A stretch of DNA of 64,000 nt from Aestuariibaculum sp. M13. GTDB lineage: Bacteria; Bacteroidota; Bacteroidia; Flavobacteriales; Flavobacteriaceae. Location of the stretch: assembly GCF_024723255.1 (NCBI RefSeq), contig NZ_JANIAC010000001.1, positions 201,548 to 265,547 on the forward strand. The letters are read 5' to 3'. Each line of letters starts with the position of its first letter. The first letter of the stretch is position 1. The position numbers and the translations under genes were made by a program. Shown in pieces: positions 35,527-43,310 of the stretch. The notes under the pieces are model-generated. The model saw nothing but the letters and a program-made list of their open reading frames with translations. It was not told where the DNA came from and did no database searches.

Positions 35527-36063
35527 ATGAATGAGAACTACATTATTGTTGAAAATGCTACCGAAAGGCATTTAGAAGATATCTTAATGAATTTAGCCAA
35601 TTTATATGCAGATACAGCATTTGTTAATGGCATTCAACTTTACAGAAAAAAGGACACTTATGATTCCTTCTTAATTTTATTTACAAACCAACCTGATTTT
35701 GAAAGATTCAATTATTTTGTGAATTATATAAAGTATCCAGAGGGATACGATAGTTTTTCTCCTCTTTTAAGAGGATATTATCAGATATCTGATATTGAAA
35801 GAGACTTCGAATTTAAAACTGGAGATTGGATTATGGTGTATGTATCTAAACATGACACGGAATATGATAACGTAAGTCTGGTAAATATTAGAAATGAAAA
35901 TTTCCTTTACGATTTTGGTGGCAAAGTAAAAAAACTAGGCTCGCAAGAAGAACTATTTAACCTGATACCATTTGACAAAAATGACTATCATCACCTTATA
36001 GATATTATACCGAGTAAAACAATCGAAACTATGGAACAAAAACCGTGGTGGAAATTCTGGTAA
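35527..36063 (+). CDS. Small hypothetical protein
   Basis: I cannot assign this 178-residue protein. It is soluble, acidic, and has mixed helical and beta segments (DSFLILFTNQPDFERFNYF, KTGDWIMVYVSKHD) and an unusual C-terminal KPWWKFW tail. Proteins of this size and tail are frequent as immunity-like or orphan genes in Bacteroidota. It follows the Nudix gene by 13 bp and could belong to that operon or to the envelope-protein group that follows. Confidence 0.5.
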   Translation: MNENYIIVENATERHLEDILMNLANLYADTAFVNGIQLYRKKDTYDSFLILFTNQPDFERFNYFVNYIKYPEGYDSFSPLLRGYYQISDIERDFEFKTGDWIMVYVSKHDTEYDNVSLVNIRNENFLYDFGGKVKKLGSQEELFNLIPFDKNDYHHLIDIIPSKTIETMEQKPWWKFW

Positions 36064-36098
36064 GAAATATTTAAATACAATTACAATCGCTTTATAAA

Positions 36099-36680
36099 AT
36101 GATAAGACAACTTTCAGCTATAATATTTCTCCTAATTTTTAATTCTTGTTCTACTTCAAAACAAGTAAGTCCCCCGTCTACTTCCCAAGGACAACTCAAT
36201 GGGATAACTAAAGAGTTTTATGAGGATGGCGGATTAAAACTTGAATGGAATTATAAAGACAATGAACTAAATGGTATTTCTAAAGAATATCATAAAGATG
36301 GCACCTACTCTGAATGGAATTACAATTCCGGACAACTTATAGAGGGTAAAGCCTATTACAGTAGTGGTAAACTGTTTGAAGAATACACCTTTAAAGATGG
36401 CATAAGAAATGGACCTGCAATTAGATACTATGAAACCGGAGAAAAAGACACGGTTTGGGAGTTTAATAAAGGCGTTTTAGTTAGTGGAATTGCATATTAT
36501 CCCACTGGAGAGAGAAAAATAGTTTTCAACTATAAAAATGGTATTCCTGAAGGTATCTCTACTGAATATTACCAAAACGGTAAAAAGAAAATAGAATGGA
36601 AATATTCTAATGGTCAGTTAAAAGGAGAATCCATTGAATATTTTGAAAACGGTAACGTAAAAAGAATTTTAAATTATTAA
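36099..36680 (+). CDS. MORN-type repeat lipoprotein
   Basis: The 193-residue protein begins with a lipoprotein signal (IIFLLIFNSCSTS, lipobox Cys16). It then has at least six repeats of about 23 residues of the YwqK/MORN type (GISKEYHKDGTYSEWNY, GPAIRYYETGEKDTVWEF, GISTEYYQNGKKKIEWKY). It should be anchored in a membrane facing the periplasm or surface. Proteins of this family are often annotated as YwqK-type antitoxins. It precedes two further secreted-type proteins and is not obviously part of a defence gene set. Confidence 0.75.
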   Translation: MIRQLSAIIFLLIFNSCSTSKQVSPPSTSQGQLNGITKEFYEDGGLKLEWNYKDNELNGISKEYHKDGTYSEWNYNSGQLIEGKAYYSSGKLFEEYTFKDGIRNGPAIRYYETGEKDTVWEFNKGVLVSGIAYYPTGERKIVFNYKNGIPEGISTEYYQNGKKKIEWKYSNGQLKGESIEYFENGNVKRILNY

Positions 36681-36753
36681 AAACTCTATTTCAACAAACT
36701 CAATTACAATATTAATCCAATAATAAGACCCAAATACCTATAACCCCTAAATA

Positions 36754-37677
36754 ATGAAAAAACATTTTATTTTAATTTTATTACTTACACTGATTTCTAA
36801 AGCACATGCACAATCAACAGATTTCGCTAAAAAAACTAATATACCTGGCACAAGAGTCTATTTAGAAGTTCCTGAAGGGTTTAAAATATCAAAAGCGATG
36901 ACAGGTATTGAAAAAAATGAAACTGTTGGTATTGCGGTAATGGATTTAATTGGAGGAAACTATTATACAAATGCTGCAACATTTACAAAAAGTAACTGGG
37001 AAAGTAGAGGCGCCACGGTTATATCTTTCAAGGAACATCATGTTGGAGAATTCCCAGCAAAAACCGTACATATAGAAACAATTGACAATGAAGGTTATGC
37101 ATTAGTTTTTGGAGACACTACTTTTTCTGCCATGGTTATGGGTATGCTAGCTCCTGGAGATTCTGAATCGCTAAAACAAATTGAAACTTGTCTTCAATCC
37201 ATCTCATACAATAAAACATTAAAAATTGACCCTTTAGAATTTGCGAAATTTGAGCTTAACACCCAAAATAGCACTTACAAATTTGCTAAATCTTCTGCGA
37301 GTATGTTTATCTATTCTGTTGATGGCATAGTTAAAGACTCTTATGATGATGACCCTATGTTTATGGTTAATCAAATGCCCTACGATGCGGCACAAATGAC
37401 TGCTAAAAGTATTGCCCAGGAGATGCTACTAAGTCAAAAACAACGCGGACTAACCTATGACAAATTAGAAGAAGAATCGACAGAAAGCATTAAAGCTTAT
37501 AGTTCCTATGAGACTCACTTAAAAGGCACATTAAATGGCAGAGAAGTATTAATGTATTTGTCTGTAGTGGCTAAAGGAGAGAACTCCTTTGTTTGTATTG
37601 GCCTGGCCAAAGGAGATTATGAAAATCAATTGAAGGAATTCAAAAATTTAGGTCGATCTATTAAACTAAAATATTAA
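36754..37677 (+). CDS. Secreted hypothetical protein
   Basis: The 307-residue protein starts with a Sec signal peptide (KKHFILILLLTLISKAHAQS, cleavage after AHA). The mature part is soluble and beta-rich with no recognised motif; residues 20-140 include GTRVYLEVPEGFKISKAM, a phrase seen in uncharacterised periplasmic proteins of Bacteroidota. Its stop overlaps the next gene's ATG by one base, so the two are coupled. No function can be given. Confidence 0.6.
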   Translation: MKKHFILILLLTLISKAHAQSTDFAKKTNIPGTRVYLEVPEGFKISKAMTGIEKNETVGIAVMDLIGGNYYTNAATFTKSNWESRGATVISFKEHHVGEFPAKTVHIETIDNEGYALVFGDTTFSAMVMGMLAPGDSESLKQIETCLQSISYNKTLKIDPLEFAKFELNTQNSTYKFAKSSASMFIYSVDGIVKDSYDDDPMFMVNQMPYDAAQMTAKSIAQEMLLSQKQRGLTYDKLEEESTESIKAYSSYETHLKGTLNGREVLMYLSVVAKGENSFVCIGLAKGDYENQLKEFKNLGRSIKLKY

Positions 37678-38390
37678 TGAATTTAAAATATTACATAGTA
37701 TTTACACTATCTACTACCCTATTAATTGGTTATTCAAAATCTAACAAGAAGAAAAAAGACACCCTTGAAATAATAAAAACAGAACACCTTAAAACCGAAG
37801 ATAGCTTATTACTGGATGATGCTAAAGGAGAAAACTCAATTAAGACCATTGTTAACACAGATAGTATTCAACTAACCACGTTGATAAGAAAAGCTTATGA
37901 ATGGCATATGGATAAATATCTACCTGACTTCCCATACCTAGATGACACAGAAACTGATACCATTTTCACAGGAATTGACTGGGAGGTTTATAATAAAAAT
38001 ATTGAATTACTTAAAAGTACAAATTACTTCACGAATGAGTTTTTATCACATCACAAATCTATTGCCACAACTATAGATAGATCTATTAAAACCGCAAGTA
38101 TTGAGTGGAGGCATAAATTTGATATTAGTATATGGGATTCTGAAGCTGATGATTGGTGTTATTGTCAGGACCATCCAGACAACTATTGGGAAACTCTAAT
38201 TATCGATCAACTGAACATAGAAAATAATTTTGCCAGCTTTAATTTAAATTGGAAAATGTTTGATGACTATTCATCAATGGAATATAAAGTAACAGCAAGA
38301 AAGGTAGATGGTCTTTGGAAAATAAACTCACTAGAAGGATATAAAGCCTATAAGACGTTTGAGGACTATGAAAAAATAATGAATGATTAA
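37677..38390 (+). CDS. Secreted hypothetical protein, probable former lipoprotein
   Basis: This 237-residue protein has an N-terminal hydrophobic segment (KYYIVFTLSTTLLIGYSKSN) that resembles a lipoprotein signal in which the expected Cys has become Tyr, followed by a KKKK tract. The rest is acidic and unrecognised, with a Trp/Cys-containing segment DDWCYCQDHPDNYWETLI. It is translationally coupled to the gene before it. It may be an exported partner protein. Confidence 0.5.
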   Translation: MNLKYYIVFTLSTTLLIGYSKSNKKKKDTLEIIKTEHLKTEDSLLLDDAKGENSIKTIVNTDSIQLTTLIRKAYEWHMDKYLPDFPYLDDTETDTIFTGIDWEVYNKNIELLKSTNYFTNEFLSHHKSIATTIDRSIKTASIEWRHKFDISIWDSEADDWCYCQDHPDNYWETLIIDQLNIENNFASFNLNWKMFDDYSSMEYKVTARKVDGLWKINSLEGYKAYKTFEDYEKIMND

Positions 38391-38418
38391 TATTGAATAA
38401 AAAATCCTTTAAATCTTT

Positions 38419-39162
38419 TTATTTTCTTTTATCTAGACTTTCTCTTTTAAATGCTATAAGATTAAACATTGAACGCATTCTTGAACGAACACGTTCTCCG
38501 TACTTTTCTTCGAGCTCCTGTGCGTTGAGGTTTGTTGTGGCGTGGGTTTTATTTCTCGTTACTCTTACCTCGACTGCGCTCGGGATGACATTATGAGGAT
38601 AACTGTTTTGAAATGACGATATAGAATTTATATCATAACGCGATAAAAGGATCTCCCCCATGACGTTGCAGTCGGCGCCAAAATGTTTCCCGGTTGCTTC
38701 TACTCCGAGATCGTCAAAACAATAACTTTGATTATCTGAATAGTCTTCAATGATTTTATGACCAAGATTATTGAAACCAAATACAATGTTTCTTGCCGGA
38801 ATAATTTTATAAGGCTTTTTGTAAGGCGCAATACAAGGTAATAGTTTCATTAAAGTTGTTTTACCGCACCCCACCGGACCTGATAGCATGATTCCTTTTT
38901 CGATATCTAAACCTAAGTGTTCACAATAGCTTTTATCCTGGATATAATAGGTTACTAATTTAAGTAATACTTCATGGTCTTCTTCATAAATTTTAAACTG
39001 GCGGCCGAATAACAATTTCCCCTTGGCCTCCAGGTAGATTAAGATTTTTTGGAAATCGTAGCTAATGACTTTGCCTTTTAATTCCCCTAATTCGTAAGAC
39101 ACAGCTCCCTCGGTAATGATGTGCGGCTGTTTTGGATTGAAATTTGAACAGAATGAACTCAT
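38419..39162 (-). CDS. DnaC/IstB-like ATPase of the mobile element
   Basis: The 247-residue protein has Walker A SGPVGCGKTTLMKLLP near 93, Walker B SYCFDDLGVEA near 145 and the C-terminal THATTNLNAQELEEKYGERV (sensor region), as in DnaC-type helicase loaders carried by Bacteroidota mobile elements. It probably helps replicate or transfer the excised element. It overlaps the upstream replication-type gene by 4 bp. Oddly, a dispersed repeat (38568-38590) is inserted in frame just before the THATTNL motif, adding NVIPSAVEV in place of the usual residues. The protein may be damaged or may tolerate the insertion. Confidence 0.8.
   Translation of the reverse strand: MSSFCSNFNPKQPHIITEGAVSYELGELKGKVISYDFQKILIYLEAKGKLLFGRQFKIYEEDHEVLLKLVTYYIQDKSYCEHLGLDIEKGIMLSGPVGCGKTTLMKLLPCIAPYKKPYKIIPARNIVFGFNNLGHKIIEDYSDNQSYCFDDLGVEATGKHFGADCNVMGEILLSRYDINSISSFQNSYPHNVIPSAVEVRVTRNKTHATTNLNAQELEEKYGERVRSRMRSMFNLIAFKRESLDKRK
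38568..38590 (-). repeat. Dispersed repeat inserted in frame in the DnaC-like gene
   Basis: The plus strand contains CTCGACTGCGCTCGGGATGA, another version of the short palindrome-related element dispersed in Bacteroidota genomes. On the minus strand it is read as VIPSAVEV inside the ATPase. Its GC content is clearly higher than the surrounding gene. Confidence 0.75.
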
Positions 39163-39851
39163 AGTGGTTGATTGTAGTTTTTGTTGCGTATGGTATGTAG
39201 GTGGTTGTCTTGAATTTGAGACAGTTGTTTTTCGTTTGTCTTTTCGATTTCGAACTCTTTTGTTTTAAGCATCCATTTTTGAGCCATAGCCTGCCAATCT
39301 TCTATTGGTGTTTTGTTATTCAATTTCCATCCGATGGCCTGATAGTGATTAAAAAATTTTAGAGCATCTGTTTCAGATCCGTTTTCAGTTTTAAAAAATT
39401 CAATTACTTCATTTTTCACCGGGAGCGCTTGGTTTCCCTCCCCGTTTATATTATTTTTAATTGTTTTATTACGTTTATCTTTAGATACCAGCTCTTGTTT
39501 TACAGTTGTATCTAGTTTGGGACGGTATTGGGACAATGGAGGTTTGCAAGTTGTATCGAAATTGAGCATCTTGACTTTAGAGCCTTTAAAAGGGTTATTG
39601 GAAGGCATATAAACAATGTATTTCCATAGACTTAACTCTTTAATCACCCGGTGATAGGTAGCTTTAGAACCTATCTTAGAAAGCTGCATAATTTCCTCCC
39701 TATTGATATGAAAGGTTTTTGGGAAATGGAGATAGTTCCAGAATTTAAAAAGGGCCATGTACATGCTTATATGCGTTGGATTCAACCGACTGTCTTTTAC
39801 AAATTGATCTTGTACCCCATTTAGGTGATTGATATAATTTACATTTTGCAT
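39159..39851 (-). CDS. Replication/DNA-binding protein of the mobile element
   Basis: From ATG at 39851 the product starts MQNVNYINHLNGVQDQFVKD and has about 230 residues; a longer frame up to 39887 looks like artefactual extension. The N-terminal half is a helical winged-helix region (HISMYMALFKFWNYLHFPKT, ISKIGSKATYHRVIKEL), of the type found in element-encoded replication initiators or transposon-linked proteins of this phylum. The C-terminal part (WQAMAQKWMLKTKEFE) resembles primosomal DnaD-like helices. It overlaps the DnaC-like gene by 4 bp and follows the excisionase-like gene by 92 bp, forming an excision/replication operon. Confidence 0.65.
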   Translation of the reverse strand: MQNVNYINHLNGVQDQFVKDSRLNPTHISMYMALFKFWNYLHFPKTFHINREEIMQLSKIGSKATYHRVIKELSLWKYIVYMPSNNPFKGSKVKMLNFDTTCKPPLSQYRPKLDTTVKQELVSKDKRNKTIKNNINGEGNQALPVKNEVIEFFKTENGSETDALKFFNHYQAIGWKLNNKTPIEDWQAMAQKWMLKTKEFEIEKTNEKQLSQIQDNHLHTIRNKNYNQPL

Positions 39852-39943
39852 AGGAATGAAACGAATAATAAACCATGCTAGGCACATTTTGTACCCAGCA
39901 ATGGTTAACGTTGGTAATGAGCAACAAACACCAACTTATGCTC

Positions 39944-40222
39944 TTATTGAGGTTGATTCATCTGATTATTTTCAAGCATTTTGTTGATCTGCTCGGCATT
40001 GTAATAAATAACACTTCCGAACTTTGTGTATGGTAAGGTTCCATTAATACGCAGGTTTTGTAATGTACCCGGAGATATACCTAATAGCTTACGAACTTCG
40101 GAAGATTTAATCCATTTTTTAGGCTTTGCAGATTCTGGGTTTTGCATTAGGTTTTGAATGTCGCTGAGTAATTCGGTTTTAAACTCATTTAGATCATCAA
40201 GGGTAAGTATTTTTATACTCAT
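39944..40222 (-). CDS. Excisionase-like HTH protein
   Basis: The 92-residue protein has a basic DNA-binding domain WIKSSEVRKLLGISPGTLQN followed by LRINGTLPYTKFGSVIYYN, the HTH_17 pattern of excisionases carried by Bacteroidota integrative elements. It probably bends the attachment site with the integrase during excision. It is the first gene of the operon reading toward the DnaC-like gene. Upstream lies a 620-bp region with two palindromes that may be operators. The similar protein at 23312-23599 shares the fold but little sequence. Confidence 0.8.
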   Translation of the reverse strand: MSIKILTLDDLNEFKTELLSDIQNLMQNPESAKPKKWIKSSEVRKLLGISPGTLQNLRINGTLPYTKFGSVIYYNAEQINKMLENNQMNQPQ

Positions 40223-40353
40223 AAATATTGGGTTAAGGTTAATTCTTAGGGTTTTATTGCTATTAAAATCTGTTGCGAAACATTAATTTGATATTCTATG
40301 TTTCAGGTTTCCTCATAAGTTTTTTTATTAAAAGGTTAACATTGATATTATTT

Positions 40354-40370
40354 TAGTTGATTTGACTTTC
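40354..40370 (+). repeat. 17-bp inverted repeat, excision-operon arm
   Basis: TAGTTGATTTGACTTTC here is the exact reverse complement of 43119-43135, just upstream of the integrase gene. The flanking bases differ. It may be a binding site for the integrase or a shared regulator. Confidence 0.55.
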
Positions 40371-40439
40371 GGTTACAAATGTGCGAAGTCATTTTGAGAA
40401 ATTCTAACAAGCAATAACAAGTTGGGAGTATTGATAATC

Positions 40440-40458
40440 AATCACATAGTATGTGATT
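40440..40458. promoter_or_regulatory. Palindrome copy 1 (candidate operator)
   Basis: AATCACATA-G-TATGTGATT is a perfect 9+1+9 palindrome, about 220 bp upstream of the excisionase-like start. A near-identical copy is at 40669. Confidence 0.7.
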
Positions 40459-40668
40459 TTAATACAAAATGATAAAAAAAGTTATATTTTATAACTCCTT
40501 TGATAATTAAAAATATAACAAAATTTATACTTACTGCAAACATGTTTTCAAACAAACCTGTTACCCAAGTTGGGTGTTCATTGGTAACTAAAATTCATTC
40601 TAAAACTCTATAAAGCAAGACCTTAAAATAGGCCAAAATTAAAAGTTATGGAAAAGTGCTATTTTGGA

Positions 40669-40687
40669 AATCACATAGTCTGTGATT
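40669..40687. promoter_or_regulatory. Palindrome copy 2 (candidate operator)
   Basis: AATCACATA-G-TCTGTGATT matches copy 1 with one mismatch, 229 bp away. The pair suggests two sites for the same dimeric DNA-binding protein, possibly the RteC-like protein encoded just upstream. Confidence 0.7.
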
Positions 40688-40844
40688 TTAAAAGTAAAAA
40701 TGTTTACAAATGCCTAATTAGTTGACTAAAAGACACTTTTTTTATGCAATTTGTATTGAAAAAAATTTAAAATATTTTCAGTTGAATTAAAATTAATCCC
40801 TCAATCTTCAACTAAACACTTAAGAAAAGACTCCAGTCTGAAGA

Positions 40845-41690
40845 TTATTTACGTGTATTAAGAGACTTTTCAATTTTGTTCTCTAAAGTTTCTTTGAGCA
40901 TATCGATAAACTTTGTTTTTTGAGATCTAGCTTGTAAGTCGAAGTAAACTCTGGAGTAATCGTCTATTTTCACATTAAAAGAAAGATTAAAAAATGAAGC
41001 TATTTCCTTTAGAGTAGCGTTACCGTTATTAATAGCATTGGTGCCTTGAATGGCATAAATAAGCTCAACCAGATCACTTTTATTGGCTGTCCAATTCAAA
41101 GTACTCATGGAGTTTTCAGCCGTTGAATACTGTTCTTTATTTAAAACTGACATTTCTTGCTTTACATTAAGTATTATACTCTCATAAGCCATTAATGTTG
41201 CTAATACCGTATCATGACTAGTTGAGAACTCCGCATCAGTACAAAAATATGCTGCATCTGGGTATAATCTTAAATCGGTTTCCTTTCTTGTAAAATATTG
41301 CTCGTCCAGAAACTTAGAGTCCATTCGATAATAATTGTAGAATTCTATTTTAGAATCGATATAATTCTGGAGCTTATCTATATAGGATTTATAATATTTT
41401 AAAACCACTTTATTAGAATTGATAGGCTTTTTAACTTCAAGACGGTACAACTCCGAATTAGTAATGACCTTGCTTAAAACATATGGTTTGGTTTTCTTGA
41501 AAAAATAGATTTCATCTTCCATACTCCAAGAAGGCGTATCAATGAATAGCTCCTTTAACTCCTGTAGTGCTTCATAAGACACCTTAAAACAATTTTCCAG
41601 CTTTTGAATAGTATCGTCATTAAAATTTTCTATAATTTCTAACTCCTGCCTCAAATCGAGTACAATTTGCTTAAGTAATTTTTTACTCAT
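40845..41690 (-). CDS. RteC-like regulator of element excision
   Basis: The product from ATG at 41690 (MSKKLLKQIVLDLRQELEII) has about 281 residues; a longer frame to 41747 is probably not used. It matches RteC proteins of Bacteroidota conjugative elements: FTRKETDLRLYPDAAYFCTD, FSTSHDTVLATLMAYES, and the C-terminal SDLVELIYAIQGTNAINNGN and DLQARSQKTKFIDMLKETL. RteC activates the excision operon in CTnDOT. Here it lies between the integrase and the excision operon, on the same strand, and directly upstream of the region with the palindrome pair. No RteA or RteB genes are in the window. Confidence 0.85.
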   Translation of the reverse strand: MSKKLLKQIVLDLRQELEIIENFNDDTIQKLENCFKVSYEALQELKELFIDTPSWSMEDEIYFFKKTKPYVLSKVITNSELYRLEVKKPINSNKVVLKYYKSYIDKLQNYIDSKIEFYNYYRMDSKFLDEQYFTRKETDLRLYPDAAYFCTDAEFSTSHDTVLATLMAYESIILNVKQEMSVLNKEQYSTAENSMSTLNWTANKSDLVELIYAIQGTNAINNGNATLKEIASFFNLSFNVKIDDYSRVYFDLQARSQKTKFIDMLKETLENKIEKSLNTRK

Positions 41691-41824
41691 AAATTTTAGT
41701 AGGTTAAGTATTAATTTAAATGTGTTGTACCTAAATTTAAGAAACAAAAACCTACCAAAACCTATGATTTTGTATGAAAATTCCGTTTATTCGCTAAGCA
41801 TCAAGAAACTGCATACCAATTACA

Positions 41825-43099
41825 TTATTTAGCCGACGTTTGACTTGCCGTGTTACTTACTTGCTTTTTAATTTCTAAATGTTGCCTTAATACACCCATA
41901 TCTTGACTTAGTTTTTCTTCTAAAACACGAGCATAGATTTGAGTAGTTGCTATTTTAGTGTGCCCTAATAACTTTGACACCGTCTCAATTGGCACACCGT
42001 TACTCAAGGTTATAGTTGTTGCGAAGGTATGCCTCGCCATATGAAATGTGAGATTCTTTTTAATACCACAAGCTAAAGCAACTTCTTTTAAATAGAAATT
42101 AACTTTCTCATTGGTCATTATTGGGAATAAAGTCCCTGACTTTTCGGCTAATGGGTGATCTACATACTTATTAATTAATGTTTCTGCCTGAAATAATAAA
42201 GGAACTTTTACCTTAGTTTTTGTCTTTTGACGGTTAGTAACAATCCAGTTTCCCCCATCCATACCTTTGACTAAATTGTCTTCTGTAAGTTGCATGATAT
42301 CAATATAACTAATACCGGTGTAGCAACTAAACACAAACAAATCTCTAACACGCTCTAAGCGCTCAACCATAAATGGATACGTTTCTAAATTAGACAATTC
42401 GTTTTCTGAAAGGAATTCTCGTTCCTTCTTTTCATAAACTGGTTTCCATCTTACAAATGGATCTCTTTCCAACCATTCTATATTATAAGCAAGAGTGACT
42501 ATCTTTCTAAATCTTTGAATATGCTTCATTACCGTATTATTTGACATACGGCGTGAATGGTTCTCTGGCCAATACGCTGCTAAAAAGCTTTCGAAATCAC
42601 AAAGGAATTTATAATCGAGCTGTTTGATATAGATATCGGTTGTTCCTCGCTTATCTAATAGGAATTTTTTAATATAGCTTTCTGTGATTCGGAAATTTTT
42701 AATGGTTCCTGAAGTTAGCGTATTCTTTATTTTATTGGAATGGTACATTAATAGTTCCTGAAGCGTTTTATTAGTTTCGCTTTCTCCAGTGAAAATACTC
42801 TTGATTAATTGAACGGTGATAAGCTCTCCTTTGTACTTTAGATCTTGGTATATCTGGAACAACCTTGTGTAGGTTTGATCTATTAACTGATTGGCTAACT
42901 TAGCATCACTAGTATTTCCCTTAGCTCGTTTTTTACTTCCATCCCAAAGATGAACTTGAAGTTTATGCTTTAAACTAATGTTTAAACGCTTGCCATTAAC
43001 TGTTATCCTTGCATAAATTAATGCTTCCCCATTAATTGCGCGTGAAGACTGTAACCAAAAAAGAATTGAAAATGTGTTTTGAACTTGCATAGCTATCAA
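41825..43099 (-). CDS. int: Tyrosine recombinase (IntDOT-type integrase)
   Basis: The 424-residue integrase has an N-terminal arm-binding region, a SAM-like core-binding domain and a C-terminal catalytic domain with His353, Arg356 (HMAR), His380 (LLGH) and Tyr389 (QIYARV), all intact. Box I reads CYTGISYID, with Ser264 where most tyrosine recombinases have the first catalytic Arg; this substitution is known in IntDOT. It catalyses insertion of the element next to the adjacent tRNA-Arg. The start could be the first Met or the Met at codon 4. It is separated from tRNA-Arg by about 210 bp with palindromes and short repeats that may be integrase sites. Confidence 0.95.
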   Translation of the reverse strand: MIAMQVQNTFSILFWLQSSRAINGEALIYARITVNGKRLNISLKHKLQVHLWDGSKKRAKGNTSDAKLANQLIDQTYTRLFQIYQDLKYKGELITVQLIKSIFTGESETNKTLQELLMYHSNKIKNTLTSGTIKNFRITESYIKKFLLDKRGTTDIYIKQLDYKFLCDFESFLAAYWPENHSRRMSNNTVMKHIQRFRKIVTLAYNIEWLERDPFVRWKPVYEKKEREFLSENELSNLETYPFMVERLERVRDLFVFSCYTGISYIDIMQLTEDNLVKGMDGGNWIVTNRQKTKTKVKVPLLFQAETLINKYVDHPLAEKSGTLFPIMTNEKVNFYLKEVALACGIKKNLTFHMARHTFATTITLSNGVPIETVSKLLGHTKIATTQIYARVLEEKLSQDMGVLRQHLEIKKQVSNTASQTSAK

Positions 43100-43118
43100 T
43101 ATTTAAATTATTAAACAT

Positions 43119-43135
43119 GAAAGTCAAATCAACTA
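43119..43135 (-). repeat. 17-bp inverted repeat, integrase arm
   Basis: GAAAGTCAAATCAACTA lies about 20 bp upstream of the integrase start and is the exact reverse complement of 40354-40370. The two copies flank the rteC–int pair. Confidence 0.55.
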
Positions 43136-43155
43136 TACTACTTCAAAAGGCATTC

Positions 43156-43205
43156 AAAGTGTCTGCTGAGCAGACACTTTAGGTTTAAGCAGACGATTAG
43201 CAGAC
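43156..43205. repeat. Palindrome with repeated AGCAGAC boxes near the element end
   Basis: Positions 43156-43180 form a 12+1+12 palindrome (AAAGTGTCTGCT and its complement). The heptamer AGCAGAC occurs at 43169, 43188 and 43199, plus one inverted copy at 43161. Clustered short repeats next to an integrase and its tRNA target are typical of recombinase arm sites or of a terminator. Confidence 0.6.
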
Positions 43206-43252
43206 AGATTAAACTAAATCGTATCAAATTAAATGTAATGCTTAAAACTAAA

Positions 43253-43286
43253 AAAACCATGCAAATCATAGTGATTGCATGGTTTT
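43253..43286 (-). terminator. Rho-independent-like terminator of tRNA-Arg
   Basis: A 12-bp stem (AAAACCATGCAA / TTGCATGGTTTT) with a 10-base loop, followed on the minus strand by a T tract, lies 25 bp past the tRNA-Arg 3' end. Confidence 0.75.
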
Positions 43287-43310
43287 GGTGCTGATTCAAA
43301 CAGCTTTTAG

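Larger units (their letters stand above)
40223..40844. promoter_or_regulatory. Regulatory region upstream of the excision operon
   Basis: These 622 bp between the rteC-like gene and the excisionase-like gene contain no supported gene. They hold two copies of a 19-bp palindrome (40440-40458 and 40669-40687) and one arm of a 17-bp inverted repeat whose partner is upstream of the integrase (40354-40370 and 43119-43135). AT content is very high. No exact TAnnTTTG box on the minus strand is visible. In CTnDOT-type elements RteC activates the excision promoter from this position, so the palindromes are candidate RteC sites. Confidence 0.7.
1..43310. mobile_element. Defence-rich genomic island integrated at tRNA-Arg (left end outside window)
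   Basis: The block carries a tyrosine recombinase, RteC-like regulator, excisionase-like HTH protein and DnaC-like ATPase at its right edge, immediately beside the 3' end of tRNA-Arg. Nearly all remaining genes are nuclease or defence genes, and chromosomal housekeeping genes begin just past the tRNA. Partial gene duplications (1468/3518 and 30115/38419) and repeats inserted within genes show repeated rearrangement. I looked for a second copy of the tRNA 3' end further left and found none, so the left attachment site, and therefore the true size, is not visible. Whether bases 1-3416 belong to the same element is inferred from content only. Confidence 0.8.

Noticed and set aside
38393-38596. 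Plus-strand 67-codon reading frame
   Set aside because: It lies inside the minus-strand DnaC-like gene and has no independent support.
39852-39887. Upstream extension of the replication-type gene
   Set aside because: The extra residues are hydrophobic and unlike the family start; MQNVNYINHL at 39851 fits better.
1-43310. CRISPR array or insertion-sequence transposase
   Set aside because: No regularly spaced repeats of 25-40 bp and no DDE or HUH transposase gene were found; the repeats seen are paired gene ends or short dispersed elements.
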